From Methylobrevis albus (GTDB lineage Bacteria; Pseudomonadota; Alphaproteobacteria; Rhizobiales; Pleomorphomonadaceae): a stretch of 64,000 nt of DNA. Positions 39,011 through 48,193 of this stretch are shown one piece after another. Both the position numbers and the translations under genes were made by a program. The stretch spans positions 124,001 to 188,000 of the forward strand of contig NZ_JADZLT010000036.1 in NCBI RefSeq assembly GCF_015904235.1, read 5' to 3'. How positions within the stretch are numbered: position 1 is the stretch's first letter; each line of letters begins with the position of its first letter. The notes under the pieces were generated by a model. The model saw nothing but the letters and a program-made list of their open reading frames with translations, was not told where the DNA came from and ran no database searches.

Positions 39011-40606
39011 ATGGCGGTTCCGAACAAGCGGCCTCCCCCCTCCCTGTCCCTCCCCCGCTTCGCAGGAGAGGGGACGCAGGAGGTGAGAGCGCCGACTTCG
39101 ACAGCGCTTCGCTTTGGCGAAGAGCCGGTATTGCAAAGGTCCTCTCGCCCATCGTCCCCTCTCCTGCGAAGCGGGGGAGGGACAGGGAGGGGGGAGGCAG
39201 CACGGCACGGCCTAGCCATCACCGCCGCCGCACTCACCCTCCTCCCCACCCCCGCCCTCGCCCACGGCGCCGAGCGCGGCTTCGTCATGCTGCTGCCGAC
39301 CGGGCACGTCATGCTCGCGGGCGCGCTCGCCGTCGCTGCCTCGCTCGCCGTCGTCGCCCTCGTCCCCGCACGCACGACCGAGCGGCTCGCCGCGGCGCGG
39401 CTGGCGCTGCCCGCTTTCCCCCGGCTCCTGCCCAGCCTCGTCGTCACCAGCACGCTGAGTTTCATCGTCCTGCTGCTCGTGCTCGCCGCCGGGCTGTTCG
39501 GCTATCCCGACCCGCTGCGCAATCCGCTCAGCCTCACGGTCTGGACGCTGTTCTGGGTCGTACTGCCGATCGCGCACGCGCTGCTGGGCAATCTCTGGCG
39601 CTGGTTGAACCCGTTCAGCGGCCCGTGCGCGCTGCTCGATCGCGCCAGCGGCGGCGGTTTCACCGCGGCGCGGCGGCCGTTGCCGGCGCGGCTCGGCTAC
39701 CTGCCGGCGATCGCCACCTTCCTCGGCTTCGCCTGGTTCGAGCTCGTCTACCCGGCGCCGGACCATCCCGAGACGCTCGGCGTCGTCGTCGGCGTCTATG
39801 TGATCATGACCTTCGCCTTCTGCCTCACTTATGGACCGGACGTTTGGCTTCGCCGCGGCGATCCGTTCGGGGCGCTGTTCGGCTGGCTCGCCGGGCTTTC
39901 GCCGTATGCCCGGAGTGACGCAGGAGCCGCTCTCGTCGTCCCGGGGGCGCAGTTGCTCGGCCGGGCGGCGCTGCCGCTCTCCGGCGTGCTGCTGCTGCTT
40001 CTCACCCTCAGCACGGTGTCGTTCGACGGCACGATGAAGACGTTCTGGTGGCTGGGGCTGACGGGGGTCAATCCGCTGGAGTTTCCCGGCCGCACGGCGG
40101 TGATGCTGCCGAACACGCTCGGCCTTATCGCGGCGTTCGCGGCGCTCGCCGGTGTGTTTTTCGCCGCGATTTCGCTCGGGCGCCGGCTCGCCGGCGGCGG
40201 ACCGCCGGTCCGCGTGCTCGCCGGGCGGGCGGTGTTTTCGATCGTGCCGATCGCCGTCACCTTCCACCTCGCGCACTACCTGACCGCGCTGCTGATCAAC
40301 GGCCAGTACGCGGCGCTCGCGCTCAACGACCCGTTCGGCCGCGGCTGGAACCTCTTCGCCTTGCGCGACTGGTACGTGACGACGTCGTTTCTCGGGAGCT
40401 ACGCCGGCTCGCGCGCGATCTTCGCCGTGCAGACCGCGGTGATCGTCATCGGCCACGTGCTCGGCGTTCTCGTCTGCCACCTGATCGTGGCGCGCGAGGA
40501 GCCGGACCCGCTGAAGGCGTTCCTGATCGAGCTGCCGCTCGGGGTGGTGATGGTCGGTTATACGGTGTTCGGGCTGTGGCTGCTGTCGACGCCTGTGGCG
40601 GGGTGA
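39011..40606 (+). CDS. Polytopic membrane protein (fenitrothion-hydrolase-like family)
   Basis: The recognisable protein begins with a leader (LAITAAALTLLPTPALAHG, from about 39208), followed by about ten helices. Conserved-looking blocks are ERGFVMLLPTGHVMLAGALAV, NLWRWLNPFSGPCALL, NPFGR-like NDPFGRGWNLF and YNGQYAAL-like INGQYAALALND. I associate this with the uncharacterised family often labelled fenitrothion hydrolase. No start codon lies between the repeat element and the leader. The first in-frame ATG is 39011, which reads through the family B repeat for about 60 residues, so the true start is unclear. Adjacency to a Liv-type importer suggests, but does not show, transport-linked function. 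Confidence 0.6.
   Translation: MAVPNKRPPPSLSLPRFAGEGTQEVRAPTSTALRFGEEPVLQRSSRPSSPLLRSGGGTGRGEAARHGLAITAAALTLLPTPALAHGAERGFVMLLPTGHVMLAGALAVAASLAVVALVPARTTERLAAARLALPAFPRLLPSLVVTSTLSFIVLLLVLAAGLFGYPDPLRNPLSLTVWTLFWVVLPIAHALLGNLWRWLNPFSGPCALLDRASGGGFTAARRPLPARLGYLPAIATFLGFAWFELVYPAPDHPETLGVVVGVYVIMTFAFCLTYGPDVWLRRGDPFGALFGWLAGLSPYARSDAGAALVVPGAQLLGRAALPLSGVLLLLLTLSTVSFDGTMKTFWWLGLTGVNPLEFPGRTAVMLPNTLGLIAAFAALAGVFFAAISLGRRLAGGGPPVRVLAGRAVFSIVPIAVTFHLAHYLTALLINGQYAALALNDPFGRGWNLFALRDWYVTTSFLGSYAGSRAIFAVQTAVIVIGHVLGVLVCHLIVAREEPDPLKAFLIELPLGVVMVGYTVFGLWLLSTPVAG
39030..39198. repeat. Dispersed repeat family B, copy 2
   Basis: The left arm 39030-39076 is identical to that of copy 1 for 47 bases; the right arm 39153-39198 is its complement minus the last base. 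The 76-base centre includes agaggacct-like sequence and differs from copy 1. It lies between the LivF-like gene and the coding start of the downstream membrane protein. Confidence 0.85.
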
Positions 40607-40619
40607 GGCTTTGCCGTGG

Positions 40620-40788
40620 GGCCTCCCCCCTCCCTGTCCCTCCCCCGCTTCGCAGGAGAGGGGACGATGGGCGAGAGGACTTTCGCAAAACAGCGACTGC
40701 GCCGAAGCGAGACTTCAATGAACCAGGAGTTCCAACCTCCTGCGTCCCCTCTCCTGCGCAGCGGGGGAGGGACAGGGAGGGGGAGGCC
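40620..40788. repeat. Dispersed repeat family B, copy 3
   Basis: The arms 40620-40666 and 40743-40788 are inverted and match copies 1 and 2, with one substitution (gcgcagcggg) and one deletion in the right arm. It fills the gap between the convergent membrane protein and tlpA genes and could serve as a transcription barrier. Confidence 0.85.
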
Positions 40789-40800
40789 CCACGGTAAAGC

Positions 40801-41442
40801 CTACCCCGCCGCCGCGATCACCGCGGCCGCCTCGGGCGCGTCCCATTCGGCCGGGCCGTGCATGACGCCGAGCAGGCAGCCCGCGTCGTCGACCAGCAGC
40901 GTGGTCGGCAGGCCGAAGGCGAGGCCCATCTGCTTCAGCTCGTTGAAGATGCCCATCTTCGGGTCCTGCCAGCGGCCGAGGCGGGTGACGCCGGTCTCGG
41001 TGAGGAAGGCGTCGGCCTTGTCGAAATTGCCGATGTCGAGGTTGACCGCCACCACCTCGGCCTTGGCGGGATCGAGCGATCCGGCGAGGCGGTCGAGCGC
41101 GGGCATCTCGGCGCGGCAGGGGGCGCACCAGGTGGCCCAGAGGTTGACGAGCAGGGTGCGGCCGGCGAAATCGCCGAGCGTCGTCGGCGCGCCGGTCTCG
41201 GTGAGGAACGAGAGGCTCGCCAGCGACACCGGGCGCTCGGCCGGGATCAGTGCCGCGATCTCGCCCTTCACCAGCGGCTTCAGCCGGCCGGCGGCGTCGA
41301 CCGCGGCGGCACATTCGCCGTCCGCCCCGTTGCCAGCGCCCTGTTCGCTCACGTATACCGCGCCGAACCCGGCGACGAGGCCCAGCACCGCCGCAGCCCC
41401 GACCCAGCGGCCGATCCGTCCTCGCCCCATCCTGTCCGCCAT
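40801..41442 (-). CDS. tlpA: Thiol:disulfide interchange protein TlpA
   Basis: A 213-residue membrane-anchored thioredoxin. One N-terminal helix (RWVGAAAVLGLVAGFGAVYV, 12-31) is followed by a periplasmic domain with redox pair Cys106-Cys109 in LWATWCAPCRAEMPALD and the cis-Pro segment GLPTTLLVDD. TlpA keeps cytochrome oxidase assembly factors reduced. GAGG precedes ATG 41442; an upstream ATG at 41724 lies opposite argH and is rejected. The tlpA/argH divergent pair is typical of Rhizobiales. Confidence 0.92.
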   Translation of the reverse strand: MADRMGRGRIGRWVGAAAVLGLVAGFGAVYVSEQGAGNGADGECAAAVDAAGRLKPLVKGEIAALIPAERPVSLASLSFLTETGAPTTLGDFAGRTLLVNLWATWCAPCRAEMPALDRLAGSLDPAKAEVVAVNLDIGNFDKADAFLTETGVTRLGRWQDPKMGIFNELKQMGLAFGLPTTLLVDDAGCLLGVMHGPAEWDAPEAAAVIAAAG

Positions 41443-41470
41443 TTCCGTCCTCGACGTCCCGGAGTAGACC

Positions 41471-42853
41471 ATGAGCAACCGCATGTGGGGCGGCCGCTTC
41501 AGCGAAGGCCCTGACGCGATCATGGAGGAAATCAACGCCTCCATCGACTTCGACAAGAAGCTGTACGCCCAGGACATCCGCGGGTCCAAGGCCCATGCCG
41601 AAATGCTCGCCGCGCGCGGCGTGCTGTCCGCCGCCGATGCCGAGGCGATCGCCGCGGGTCTAGACGAGATCGGGGCGGAGATCGAGGCGGGCCGTTTCAC
41701 GTTCTCGCGAGCCCTCGAGGACATTCACATGAATGTCGAGGCGTCGCTGAAGGAGCGGATCGGCGAGCCCGCCGGCCGGCTGCACACCGCCCGCTCGCGC
41801 AACGACCAGGTCGCGACCGACTTCAAGCTCTGGGTGCGCGACACGGTCGACCATCTGCACGACCAGCTGACCGCGCTGATGCAGGCGCTGCTGACCCGCG
41901 CCGAGGAGCACGCCGGCACCGTGATGCCGGGCTTCACGCACCTGCAGTCGGCGCAGCCGGTCACCTTCGGCCACCACATGATGGCCTATGTCGAGATGTT
42001 CGACCGCGACCGCGGCCGGCTCGCCGACGCCCGCCGCCGGCTCAACGAATGCCCGCTCGGCGCCGCGGCGCTCGCCGGCACCTCGTTCCCGATCGACCGG
42101 CACATGACGGCGGCGAGCCTCGGCTTCGACCGGCCGACGGCGAACTCGCTCGACAGCGTCTCCGATCGCGACTTCGCGCTCGAGGTGCTGGCGGCGGCGG
42201 CGATCGCGGCGGTGCATCTCTCGCGGCTCGCCGAGGAGATCGTGATCTGGTCGTCGGCGCAGTTCCGCTTCGTGCGCCTCTCCGACAAGTTCTCGACCGG
42301 CTCGTCGATCATGCCGCAGAAGCGCAATCCGGACGCCGCAGAGCTGGTGCGCGCGAAGTCGGGCCGCATCATCGGCGGGCTCAACGCGCTGCTGATCGTG
42401 ATGAAGGGCCTGCCGCTCGCCTATTCGAAGGACATGCAGGAAGACAAGGAGCAGACCTTCGACGCGCTGGCGAGCTACTCGCTGGTGGTCGCCGCGATGA
42501 CCGGCATGATCCGCGACATGACCGTCAACATCGAGGCGATGCGGGCCGCCGCCGGCAGCGGCTTTTCCACCGCGACCGACCTCGCCGACTGGCTGGTGCG
42601 GGCGGGGGGCATTCCCTTCCGCGACGCCCACCACGTCACGGGGCGCATCGTCGGGATTGCCGCCGAGCGCGGCATCGAGCTTGCCGACGTGCCGCTCGCC
42701 GACATGCAGGGCGTCGACGCCCGCATCACCGAAGCGGTCTACGACGTGCTTTCGGTCGACGATTCCGTGCGCAGCCGCACGAGCTACGGCGGCACGGCGC
42801 CGGCCAATGTCGCGGCGATGGCCGCGCTCTGGCGCGATCGGCTCGGCGCGTGA
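41471..42853 (+). CDS. argH: Argininosuccinate lyase
   Basis: A 460-residue enzyme that splits argininosuccinate into arginine and fumarate in the last step of arginine synthesis. The fumarase/aspartase superfamily signature [12 protein letters not shown] contains the catalytic Ser. [14 protein letters not shown] and [20 protein letters not shown] are the other active-site blocks. Start [15 protein letters not shown] is the usual one. Confidence 0.98.
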   Translation: MSNRMWGGRFSEGPDAIMEEINASIDFDKKLYAQDIRGSKAHAEMLAARGVLSAADAEAIAAGLDEIGAEIEAGRFTFSRALEDIHMNVEASLKERIGEPAGRLHTARSRNDQVATDFKLWVRDTVDHLHDQLTALMQALLTRAEEHAGTVMPGFTHLQSAQPVTFGHHMMAYVEMFDRDRGRLADARRRLNECPLGAAALAGTSFPIDRHMTAASLGFDRPTANSLDSVSDRDFALEVLAAAAIAAVHLSRLAEEIVIWSSAQFRFVRLSDKFSTGSSIMPQKRNPDAAELVRAKSGRIIGGLNALLIVMKGLPLAYSKDMQEDKEQTFDALASYSLVVAAMTGMIRDMTVNIEAMRAAAGSGFSTATDLADWLVRAGGIPFRDAHHVTGRIVGIAAERGIELADVPLADMQGVDARITEAVYDVLSVDDSVRSRTSYGGTAPANVAAMAALWRDRLGA

Positions 42854-42953
42854 GGCCGGCCTTTCAACAGCATGGCGATGCGCGCGGTCCCGGACTATCA
42901 TCCGGCTCCCGCCCGCTGTCCCACCCCGCTTCACCCGCGGCCCGAGATCCAAG

Positions 42954-43193
42954 ATGAGAACAGCTCCCGTCCGCCTCCGCCGCGCTGGTCTTGTCGCCGG
43001 GATCGCCGTCATGGTCGTCGCGACCGCGCTCGCCGGCTGCGGCCGGCGCGGCAGCCTCGAGCCACCGGGAACGCCTGAGCCGGCGGCCGCCCCGGGCGGC
43101 CTCGGCGCCGTGCCGCTCGGCGCGCCGGAACCACGGCGCCCCGCCCCGACGCCGGCCCCCGACCGGCCGTTCCTGCTCGACTGGCTGCTCTGA
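42954..43193 (+). CDS. lptM: LPS translocon maturation chaperone LptM-like lipoprotein
   Basis: A 79-residue lipoprotein with leader RRAGLVAGIAVMVVATALAGC, a lipobox ending LAGC followed by GRRGSLEPP, and a Pro/Ala-rich tail. Small lipoproteins with CGxxGxLxxP between argH and lysA are the conserved LptM (YifL) group, which helps LptD oxidation and assembly. The start at 42954 begins the leader; longer open frames upstream overlap argH. Confidence 0.85.
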   Translation: MRTAPVRLRRAGLVAGIAVMVVATALAGCGRRGSLEPPGTPEPAAAPGGLGAVPLGAPEPRRPAPTPAPDRPFLLDWLL

Positions 43194-43242
43194 CAAGACC
43201 CCGGCGAACGCATGCGCCGAACCCGGCGCCGGAGACCTCGAC

Positions 43243-44508
43243 TTGCATCACTTCGCCTATCGCAACGGCATCCTCCACGCCGAGGACGTCCCGGTTCCCG
43301 ACATCGCGGCGGCGGTCGGGACGCCGTTCTACGTCTATTCGACGGCGACGCTGACGCGGCACTACCGCGTCTTCCGCGACGCCTTCGCCGGCCTCGACGC
43401 GCACGTCTTCTATGCGATGAAGGCGAACTCCAACCAGGCGGTGCTGAAGACGCTGGCAAAGCTCGGCGCCGGCATGGACGTCGTCTCCGAGGGTGAGCTC
43501 CGGCGCGCGCTCGCCGCCGGGGTGCCGCCGGAGAAGATCGCCTTCTCCGGCGTCGGCAAGACCGCGGCCGAGATCGCGTTCGCGCTCGGTGCCGGCATCC
43601 ACTGCTTCAACGTCGAATCCGAGCCGGAGCTCGAGCGGCTGTCGCAGATCGCGGTGTCGCGTGGCCATGTCGCACCGATCGCGATCCGCATCAACCCGGA
43701 CGTCGACGCCCTGACCCACGCCAAGATCTCGACGGGCAAGTCGGAGAACAAGTTCGGCATCCCGTGGGTCGAGGCGCGGCGCGTCTATGCGCGCGCCGCC
43801 GAGATGCCGGGCATCCGCGTCATCGGCATCGACATGCACATCGGCTCGCAGATCACCGAGCTCGGCCCCTTCGACGACGCCTTCGGCCGGCTCGGCGAAC
43901 TGGTGGCGACGCTGCGCGCCGACGGGCACGAGATCGCCCACGTCGACCTCGGCGGCGGGCTCGGCATTCCCTACCGCGACGACAACGCCCCGCCGCCCGA
44001 CCCCGGCGCCTATGCCGACGTGGTGCGCCGGCATGTCGAGACGCTCGGCTGCGCGGTGATCTTCGAGCCCGGCCGGCTGATCGCCGGCAATGCCGGCATC
44101 CTCGTCGCCGAGGTGGTCTACCGCAAGGAAGGCGCCGGGCGCACCTTCGTCATCGTCGACGCCGCCATGAACGACCTGATCCGGCCGACGCTCTACGAGG
44201 CGCACCACGAGATCCGCCCGGTGGTGGAAGCCGGCGTCGGCGCGGCGCGGACCAAGGTCGACGTGGTCGGCCCGGTCTGCGAGACCGGCGACTATCTCGC
44301 GCTCGGCCGCGAGCTGCCGATGCTCGCCGCCGGCGACCTGGTCGCCGTCTTCTCCGCCGGCGCCTATGGCGCGGTGCAGGCCGGCACCTACAACACACGG
44401 CCGCTGGTGCCGGAAGTCCTCGTCGACGGCGACCGCTGGCACGTCGTCCGCCCGCGCCCGAGCTATGACGAGCTGATCGGCCTCGACAGCCTGCCCGACT
44501 GGCTCTGA
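43243..44508 (+). CDS. lysA: Diaminopimelate decarboxylase
   Basis: A 421-residue PLP enzyme that converts meso-diaminopimelate to lysine. The PLP lysine is Lys60 in VFYAMKANSNQAVL. Other blocks are GMDVVSEGELRRAL, the glycine loop VDLGGGLGIPY, EPGRLIAGNAG, and active-site Cys in GPVCETGDYL. A TTG start at 43243 (LHHFAYRNG) is chosen: GGAGA is 7 bases upstream, and the family starts MHHF.YRNG. ATG starts in this frame are far upstream and unsuitable. Confidence 0.95.
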   Translation: MHHFAYRNGILHAEDVPVPDIAAAVGTPFYVYSTATLTRHYRVFRDAFAGLDAHVFYAMKANSNQAVLKTLAKLGAGMDVVSEGELRRALAAGVPPEKIAFSGVGKTAAEIAFALGAGIHCFNVESEPELERLSQIAVSRGHVAPIAIRINPDVDALTHAKISTGKSENKFGIPWVEARRVYARAAEMPGIRVIGIDMHIGSQITELGPFDDAFGRLGELVATLRADGHEIAHVDLGGGLGIPYRDDNAPPPDPGAYADVVRRHVETLGCAVIFEPGRLIAGNAGILVAEVVYRKEGAGRTFVIVDAAMNDLIRPTLYEAHHEIRPVVEAGVGAARTKVDVVGPVCETGDYLALGRELPMLAAGDLVAVFSAGAYGAVQAGTYNTRPLVPEVLVDGDRWHVVRPRPSYDELIGLDSLPDWL

Positions 44509-44537
44509 CGCCCTTCGCAGACCTGCCCCCCTCTGCG

Positions 44538-44571
44538 ACGCCGGCGCCCGGTTTTCCACCGGCGCCGGCGT
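44538..44571 (+). terminator. GC-rich hairpin after lysA
   Basis: Arms ACGCCGGCGCC and GGCGCCGGCGT (11 pairs) flank a 12-base loop 30 bases after the lysA stop. It has no T-run downstream, so it is a weak or factor-assisted stop. Confidence 0.5.
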
Positions 44572-44815
44572 TGCCGCGTCAACTTCGCGCGATCTCGCCG
44601 GGGCGACTTGGCGAGGCGACCTTGCGTGCTATGTTTTCCGGCAGGGGCGAGCGGCGATCATGGAATGACCGTATTCCGGTCCCAGTCTTGCTTGTCCGAA
44701 GCATGCCCCGGCGGTTGTCACCGTCCCGGGCGCCGGGTTGCCCGCTCCAGCGGGACCACCGGTCCGACGCCGGTCGCACCTCTAGAGGGTGACGGGCAAC
44801 GCAGGAGGAGGCGCA
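44572..44815 (+). promoter_or_regulatory. Leader and candidate promoter of the TIGR02302 gene
   Basis: This stretch without a gene holds a possible promoter, TTGGCG (44608-44613) and TATGTT (44630-44635) with 16 bases between, followed by a leader with a small hairpin (ggaatgaccgtattcc). A strong AGGAGGAGG ribosome binding site lies before GTG 44816. Confidence 0.4.
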
Positions 44816-47557
44816 GTGGCGGAGCCGACCCCCTCGAACCGGTCCGGGATCGACCGACCAGCGGCCGACCCGCGTAGCACCGGCCGACCCGCCGCGCGGC
44901 GCAGCCCGTTTGCCCGTCTTTTCCCCAATCTCGCCGGCGATCCGCTCGACGTGCTGGCGCAGAAGGCACGGCAGGCCCGCGCGGCGCTGGTGTTCGAGCG
45001 GCTGTGGCCGGCGCTCTTGCCGATGCTCTCGGTCGTCGCGGTGTTCGTGTCGCTCGCCTGGCTCGGCGTGTTCGCGGCGATGGCCGACTGGCTGCGCCTC
45101 GGCCTCGTCGCGCTGTTCGTGCTGGCGCTCGGCGCCAGCGTGGTGCCGCTGGTCCGGCTGCGGCTGCCGCGGCGGCGCGATGCGCTCGACCGGCTCGAAC
45201 GCGACAGCGGCTTCGATCACCGCCCGCTGCTCGCCCTCTCCGACGATCTCGCCGCCGGCGGCGACGACGCCTTTTCCCGCGCGCTGTGGCAGGCGCATCT
45301 TGCCCGCGTCGGCGAACGGCTGTCGGCGATCCGCATTGGCCTGCCCTCGCCGCGCGTCGACCGGCGCGACCGCTGGGGTCTGCGCATCGTCGTGTTCCTG
45401 CTGTTCATCGTCGGCCTCTCCGCCGCCGGCCCCGATCCGGTCGGCCGCATCGCCGACGCGCTGCGCCTGCCGCTGATACCCGGCCCGACCATCCGCATCG
45501 ACGCCTGGGTGACGCCGCCCGCCTATACCGACCGGCCGCCGGTGTTCCTGACCGAGGCCGGCACCGGTCGCCAGCCCGGCGAGGCCGTGGCGGCCCCGCT
45601 GCGCACCGAGGCACGCGTGCCCGAGGCGAGCCTCGTCACGGTGCGGCTCTCCGGGCTCGAGGCCGGCGAAGTGCGGTGGATCGAGGGGCCGGACGCGCCG
45701 GACGGCGAGATCGCCGCCGACGGCGGCGTCACTGTACCCCCGCTGGAGCCGGCGGAGACCGCCAATGCCCGCCCGGCCGAGCGCCGCGACGGCGCGCCGG
45801 CCGTCCCGGTCGCCTATGAATTCCCGCTCGAAAACTCCGGCCGGCTCGCCGTGGTCGCCAATGGCGAAGTTCTGCGCAGCTGGCGCTTCACCGTCGATCC
45901 CGACCAGCCGCCGACGATCGCGCTGATCGAGGAACCCGGCCAGACCGGCCGCGGCGCTTTCCAGCTCGCCTACCAGGCGCGCGACGACTACCGCCTCGTC
46001 GGCGCCGACGCGAAGTTCGACGCGCCGCTCGCCCGGGCGATGCCGCCTCTCGCCGGCGCGATCCTCGACGGCGAGCCGCGGCCGCTGATCGAGCCGCCGG
46101 ACTTTCCGCTGACGCTGCCGCGCCGCGGCGTCGCCGACGACAAGGCCGAGACCTACCGCGACCTCGCCGCACATCCCTACGCCGGCACCCGGCTGACGAT
46201 GCGGCTGGAAGCCCGCGACGACGCCGGCAACATCGGCCGGACCGCGCCGGTCGAGGTGACGATCCCGGCGCGCCCGTTCACCGACCCGGTGGCGAAGATG
46301 CTGGTCGAGCAGCGCCGCATCCTCGCCCTCGACGCCCGCACTCAGGGCTTCGTCGCCGACATGCTCGACACGGTGACGATGCACGCCGACACCACGATCG
46401 AGGATTCCAAGATCTTCCTCGGCCTGCGCCACGGTCGCAACCTGGTCGCCTCGGCGGCGAGCGACGACGATCTGCGCGCCGCGATGGACTATCTCTGGGA
46501 GATGGCGCTGGCGATCGACGGCGGCGACGCCTCGCTCGCCGAGCAGCGGCTGCGCGAGGCCCGCGAGCGGCTGCGCGAGGCGCTGCAGAACGGCGCCTCC
46601 GACGAGGAGATCGCCCGGCTGACGCAGGAGCTGCGCGACGCGCTCAACGAATACATGCAGGCACTCGCCGAGCAGATGCGGAACAATCCGCAGGCGGCGC
46701 AGCCGCAGCAGATGCCGCCGAACGCGCAGCAGATCTCGCCGCAGCAGCTGGAAGACATGATCAACCGGATGGAGGAGCTGTCGAAGCTCGGCGACAAGGA
46801 CGCCGCCGAGCAGCTTTTGTCGCAGCTCGACCGGATGCTCGAGAACATGCAGGCGATGCAGGGCCAGCCGCAGCAGCCGTCCGGCGACAGCCCGATGAAC
46901 CAGGCGATGGACGAGCTGGGCCGGATGATCCAGGAACAGCAGCGCCTGATGAACGAGACCTTCAACATGTCGCCCGACGGGCGCCAGCCGCAGCAGGGCC
47001 AGCGCGGCCAGCCGCAGCAGGGGCAACAAGGCCAGCAGGGCGAACAGGGGCAGATGACGCCCGAGCAGCGCGCCGAGGCGATGCAGCGGCTGCAGGAAGG
47101 TCAGGCCGAGCTGCAGCGCCGGCTCGGTGAACTGCAGGAGCAGATGCGCCAGAACGGCATGGAGCCGGGCGACCAACTCGGCGAAGCCGGCGATGCGATG
47201 GGCCGGGCCGAGCAGCAGCTCGGCCAGGGCGAGCCCGGCGGCGCCGCCGGTGAGCAGGGCCAGGCGCTGGAGCAACTGCGCCAGGGCGCACAGCAGCTCG
47301 CCGAGCAGATGGGCGACCAGCCCGGCGAGGAAGGCGGCCGCGGCCAGGGCCAGGCGCGCCAGAGCCCGCAGGACGACCCGCTCGGCCGCCCGCAGCGTCG
47401 CGACGGGCCGGACTATGGCGACAGCGTCCGGGTGCCCGGCGAGATCGACATCCAGCGCGCCCGCCGCGTGCTCGACGAACTCCGCCGCCGCTTCTCGGAA
47501 GACTACCGCCCGAAGATCGAGCTCGACTATCTGGAGCGGTTGCTGCGCTCGGAGTGA
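44816..47557 (+). CDS. TIGR02302-family membrane protein (DUF4175)
   Basis: A 913-residue alphaproteobacterial protein of the TIGR02302 family. Two or three N-terminal helices (about 60-110 and 190-210) come first, then a long periplasmic beta-rich part (WVTPPAYTDRPPVFL), and a C-terminal region of low-complexity Gln/Gly/Glu repeats with coiled-coil character (LQEGQAELQRRLGELQEQM). It ends FSEDYRPKIELDYLERLLRSE, the conserved tail. GTG 44816 is chosen for its AGGAGGAGG; GTG 44789 is weaker. Function unknown; in Rhizobiales it regularly follows lysA. Confidence 0.9.
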   Translation: MAEPTPSNRSGIDRPAADPRSTGRPAARRSPFARLFPNLAGDPLDVLAQKARQARAALVFERLWPALLPMLSVVAVFVSLAWLGVFAAMADWLRLGLVALFVLALGASVVPLVRLRLPRRRDALDRLERDSGFDHRPLLALSDDLAAGGDDAFSRALWQAHLARVGERLSAIRIGLPSPRVDRRDRWGLRIVVFLLFIVGLSAAGPDPVGRIADALRLPLIPGPTIRIDAWVTPPAYTDRPPVFLTEAGTGRQPGEAVAAPLRTEARVPEASLVTVRLSGLEAGEVRWIEGPDAPDGEIAADGGVTVPPLEPAETANARPAERRDGAPAVPVAYEFPLENSGRLAVVANGEVLRSWRFTVDPDQPPTIALIEEPGQTGRGAFQLAYQARDDYRLVGADAKFDAPLARAMPPLAGAILDGEPRPLIEPPDFPLTLPRRGVADDKAETYRDLAAHPYAGTRLTMRLEARDDAGNIGRTAPVEVTIPARPFTDPVAKMLVEQRRILALDARTQGFVADMLDTVTMHADTTIEDSKIFLGLRHGRNLVASAASDDDLRAAMDYLWEMALAIDGGDASLAEQRLREARERLREALQNGASDEEIARLTQELRDALNEYMQALAEQMRNNPQAAQPQQMPPNAQQISPQQLEDMINRMEELSKLGDKDAAEQLLSQLDRMLENMQAMQGQPQQPSGDSPMNQAMDELGRMIQEQQRLMNETFNMSPDGRQPQQGQRGQPQQGQQGQQGEQGQMTPEQRAEAMQRLQEGQAELQRRLGELQEQMRQNGMEPGDQLGEAGDAMGRAEQQLGQGEPGGAAGEQGQALEQLRQGAQQLAEQMGDQPGEEGGRGQGQARQSPQDDPLGRPQRRDGPDYGDSVRVPGEIDIQRARRVLDELRRRFSEDYRPKIELDYLERLLRSE

Positions 47558-47578
47558 TGTCGCAGATCAAGTTCAGAA

Positions 47579-47620
47579 AAGGCGGCGCGGCCCCCCGGGT
47601 CCGCGCCGCCTTCTTTCTTG
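47579..47620 (+). terminator. Intrinsic terminator after the TIGR02302 gene
   Basis: A 12-pair stem (AAGGCGGCGCGG/CCGCGCCGCCTT) with a 10-base loop is followed by CTTTCTTG. It lies 20 bases beyond the stop. Confidence 0.85.
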
Positions 47621-47646
47621 CATCGGGGCCTGAGCCCGCCGACGAT

Positions 47647-47688
47647 GGTTGACTAGGAAATCAAATTGATATAGTTTCCTAATCAACC
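47647..47688. promoter_or_regulatory. Promoter/operator of the MarR-DUF1398 pair
   Basis: GGTTGA-C-TAGGAAA and TTTCCTA-A-TCAACC form a 14-base inverted repeat with one mismatch around a 14-base spacer. A possible promoter (TTGACT 47649-47654, TATAGT 47670-47675) lies inside it. The site is AT-rich and 6 bases before the MarR GTG, so autorepression is likely. Confidence 0.65.
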
Positions 47689-47693
47689 AAGCG

Positions 47694-48161
47694 GTGGACC
47701 TCTCGTTGAAAGCGCCAGTTTCCGAACTCACCAGCCATCTCGGCTTCTGGCTGCGCATGGTGTCGAATCACGTCTCGCAGGCGTTCGCGGCGAAGCTCGG
47801 CGATGCCGGCGTCACCGTGGCCGAGTGGTGCCTGCTGCGGACGCTCTATGGCAAGCCACCGATCGCACCGAGCGCGGTGGCGGACGAGATGGGCCTGACG
47901 CGCGGCGCGATCACCCGCCTCGCCGACCGGCTGATCGCCAAGGCGCTGATCCGGCGCGACGCGAGCGTTCACGACGGCCGGGCGCAAACCCTTGCGTTGA
48001 CCGAGCAGGGGGACGCGCTCGTGCCGGTCCTCGCGGAGCTCGCCGATCGCAACGATGCCGCGTTTTTCGCCGGCCTGTCGCCCGCCGAGCGCGACAGCTT
48101 CGAGCGGCTCCTGAAGCGCCTCGCGGAGCGCGGCGAGATGAGCAGCATCCCGATCGACTGA
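47694..48161 (+). CDS. MarR-family transcriptional regulator
   Basis: A 155-residue MarR protein: ELTSHLGFWLRMVSNHVSQAFAAKL, then winged helix PSAVADEMGLTRGAITRLADRLIAKALIRRDASVHDGRAQTLALTEQG. GTG start with a very short leader and no clear Shine-Dalgarno sequence. The next gene, 32 bases downstream, encodes a DUF1398 protein that is probably its co-regulated partner. Confidence 0.9.
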   Translation: MDLSLKAPVSELTSHLGFWLRMVSNHVSQAFAAKLGDAGVTVAEWCLLRTLYGKPPIAPSAVADEMGLTRGAITRLADRLIAKALIRRDASVHDGRAQTLALTEQGDALVPVLAELADRNDAAFFAGLSPAERDSFERLLKRLAERGEMSSIPID

Positions 48162-48193
48162 TCGCGTTCGAAACCACACGGGGAGGGCCCACC

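Noticed and set aside
44579..47275. 898-codon minus-strand open frame opposite the TIGR02302 gene
   Set aside because: Leu/Arg/His repeats mirror the Gln-rich coding strand; no domain recognisable.
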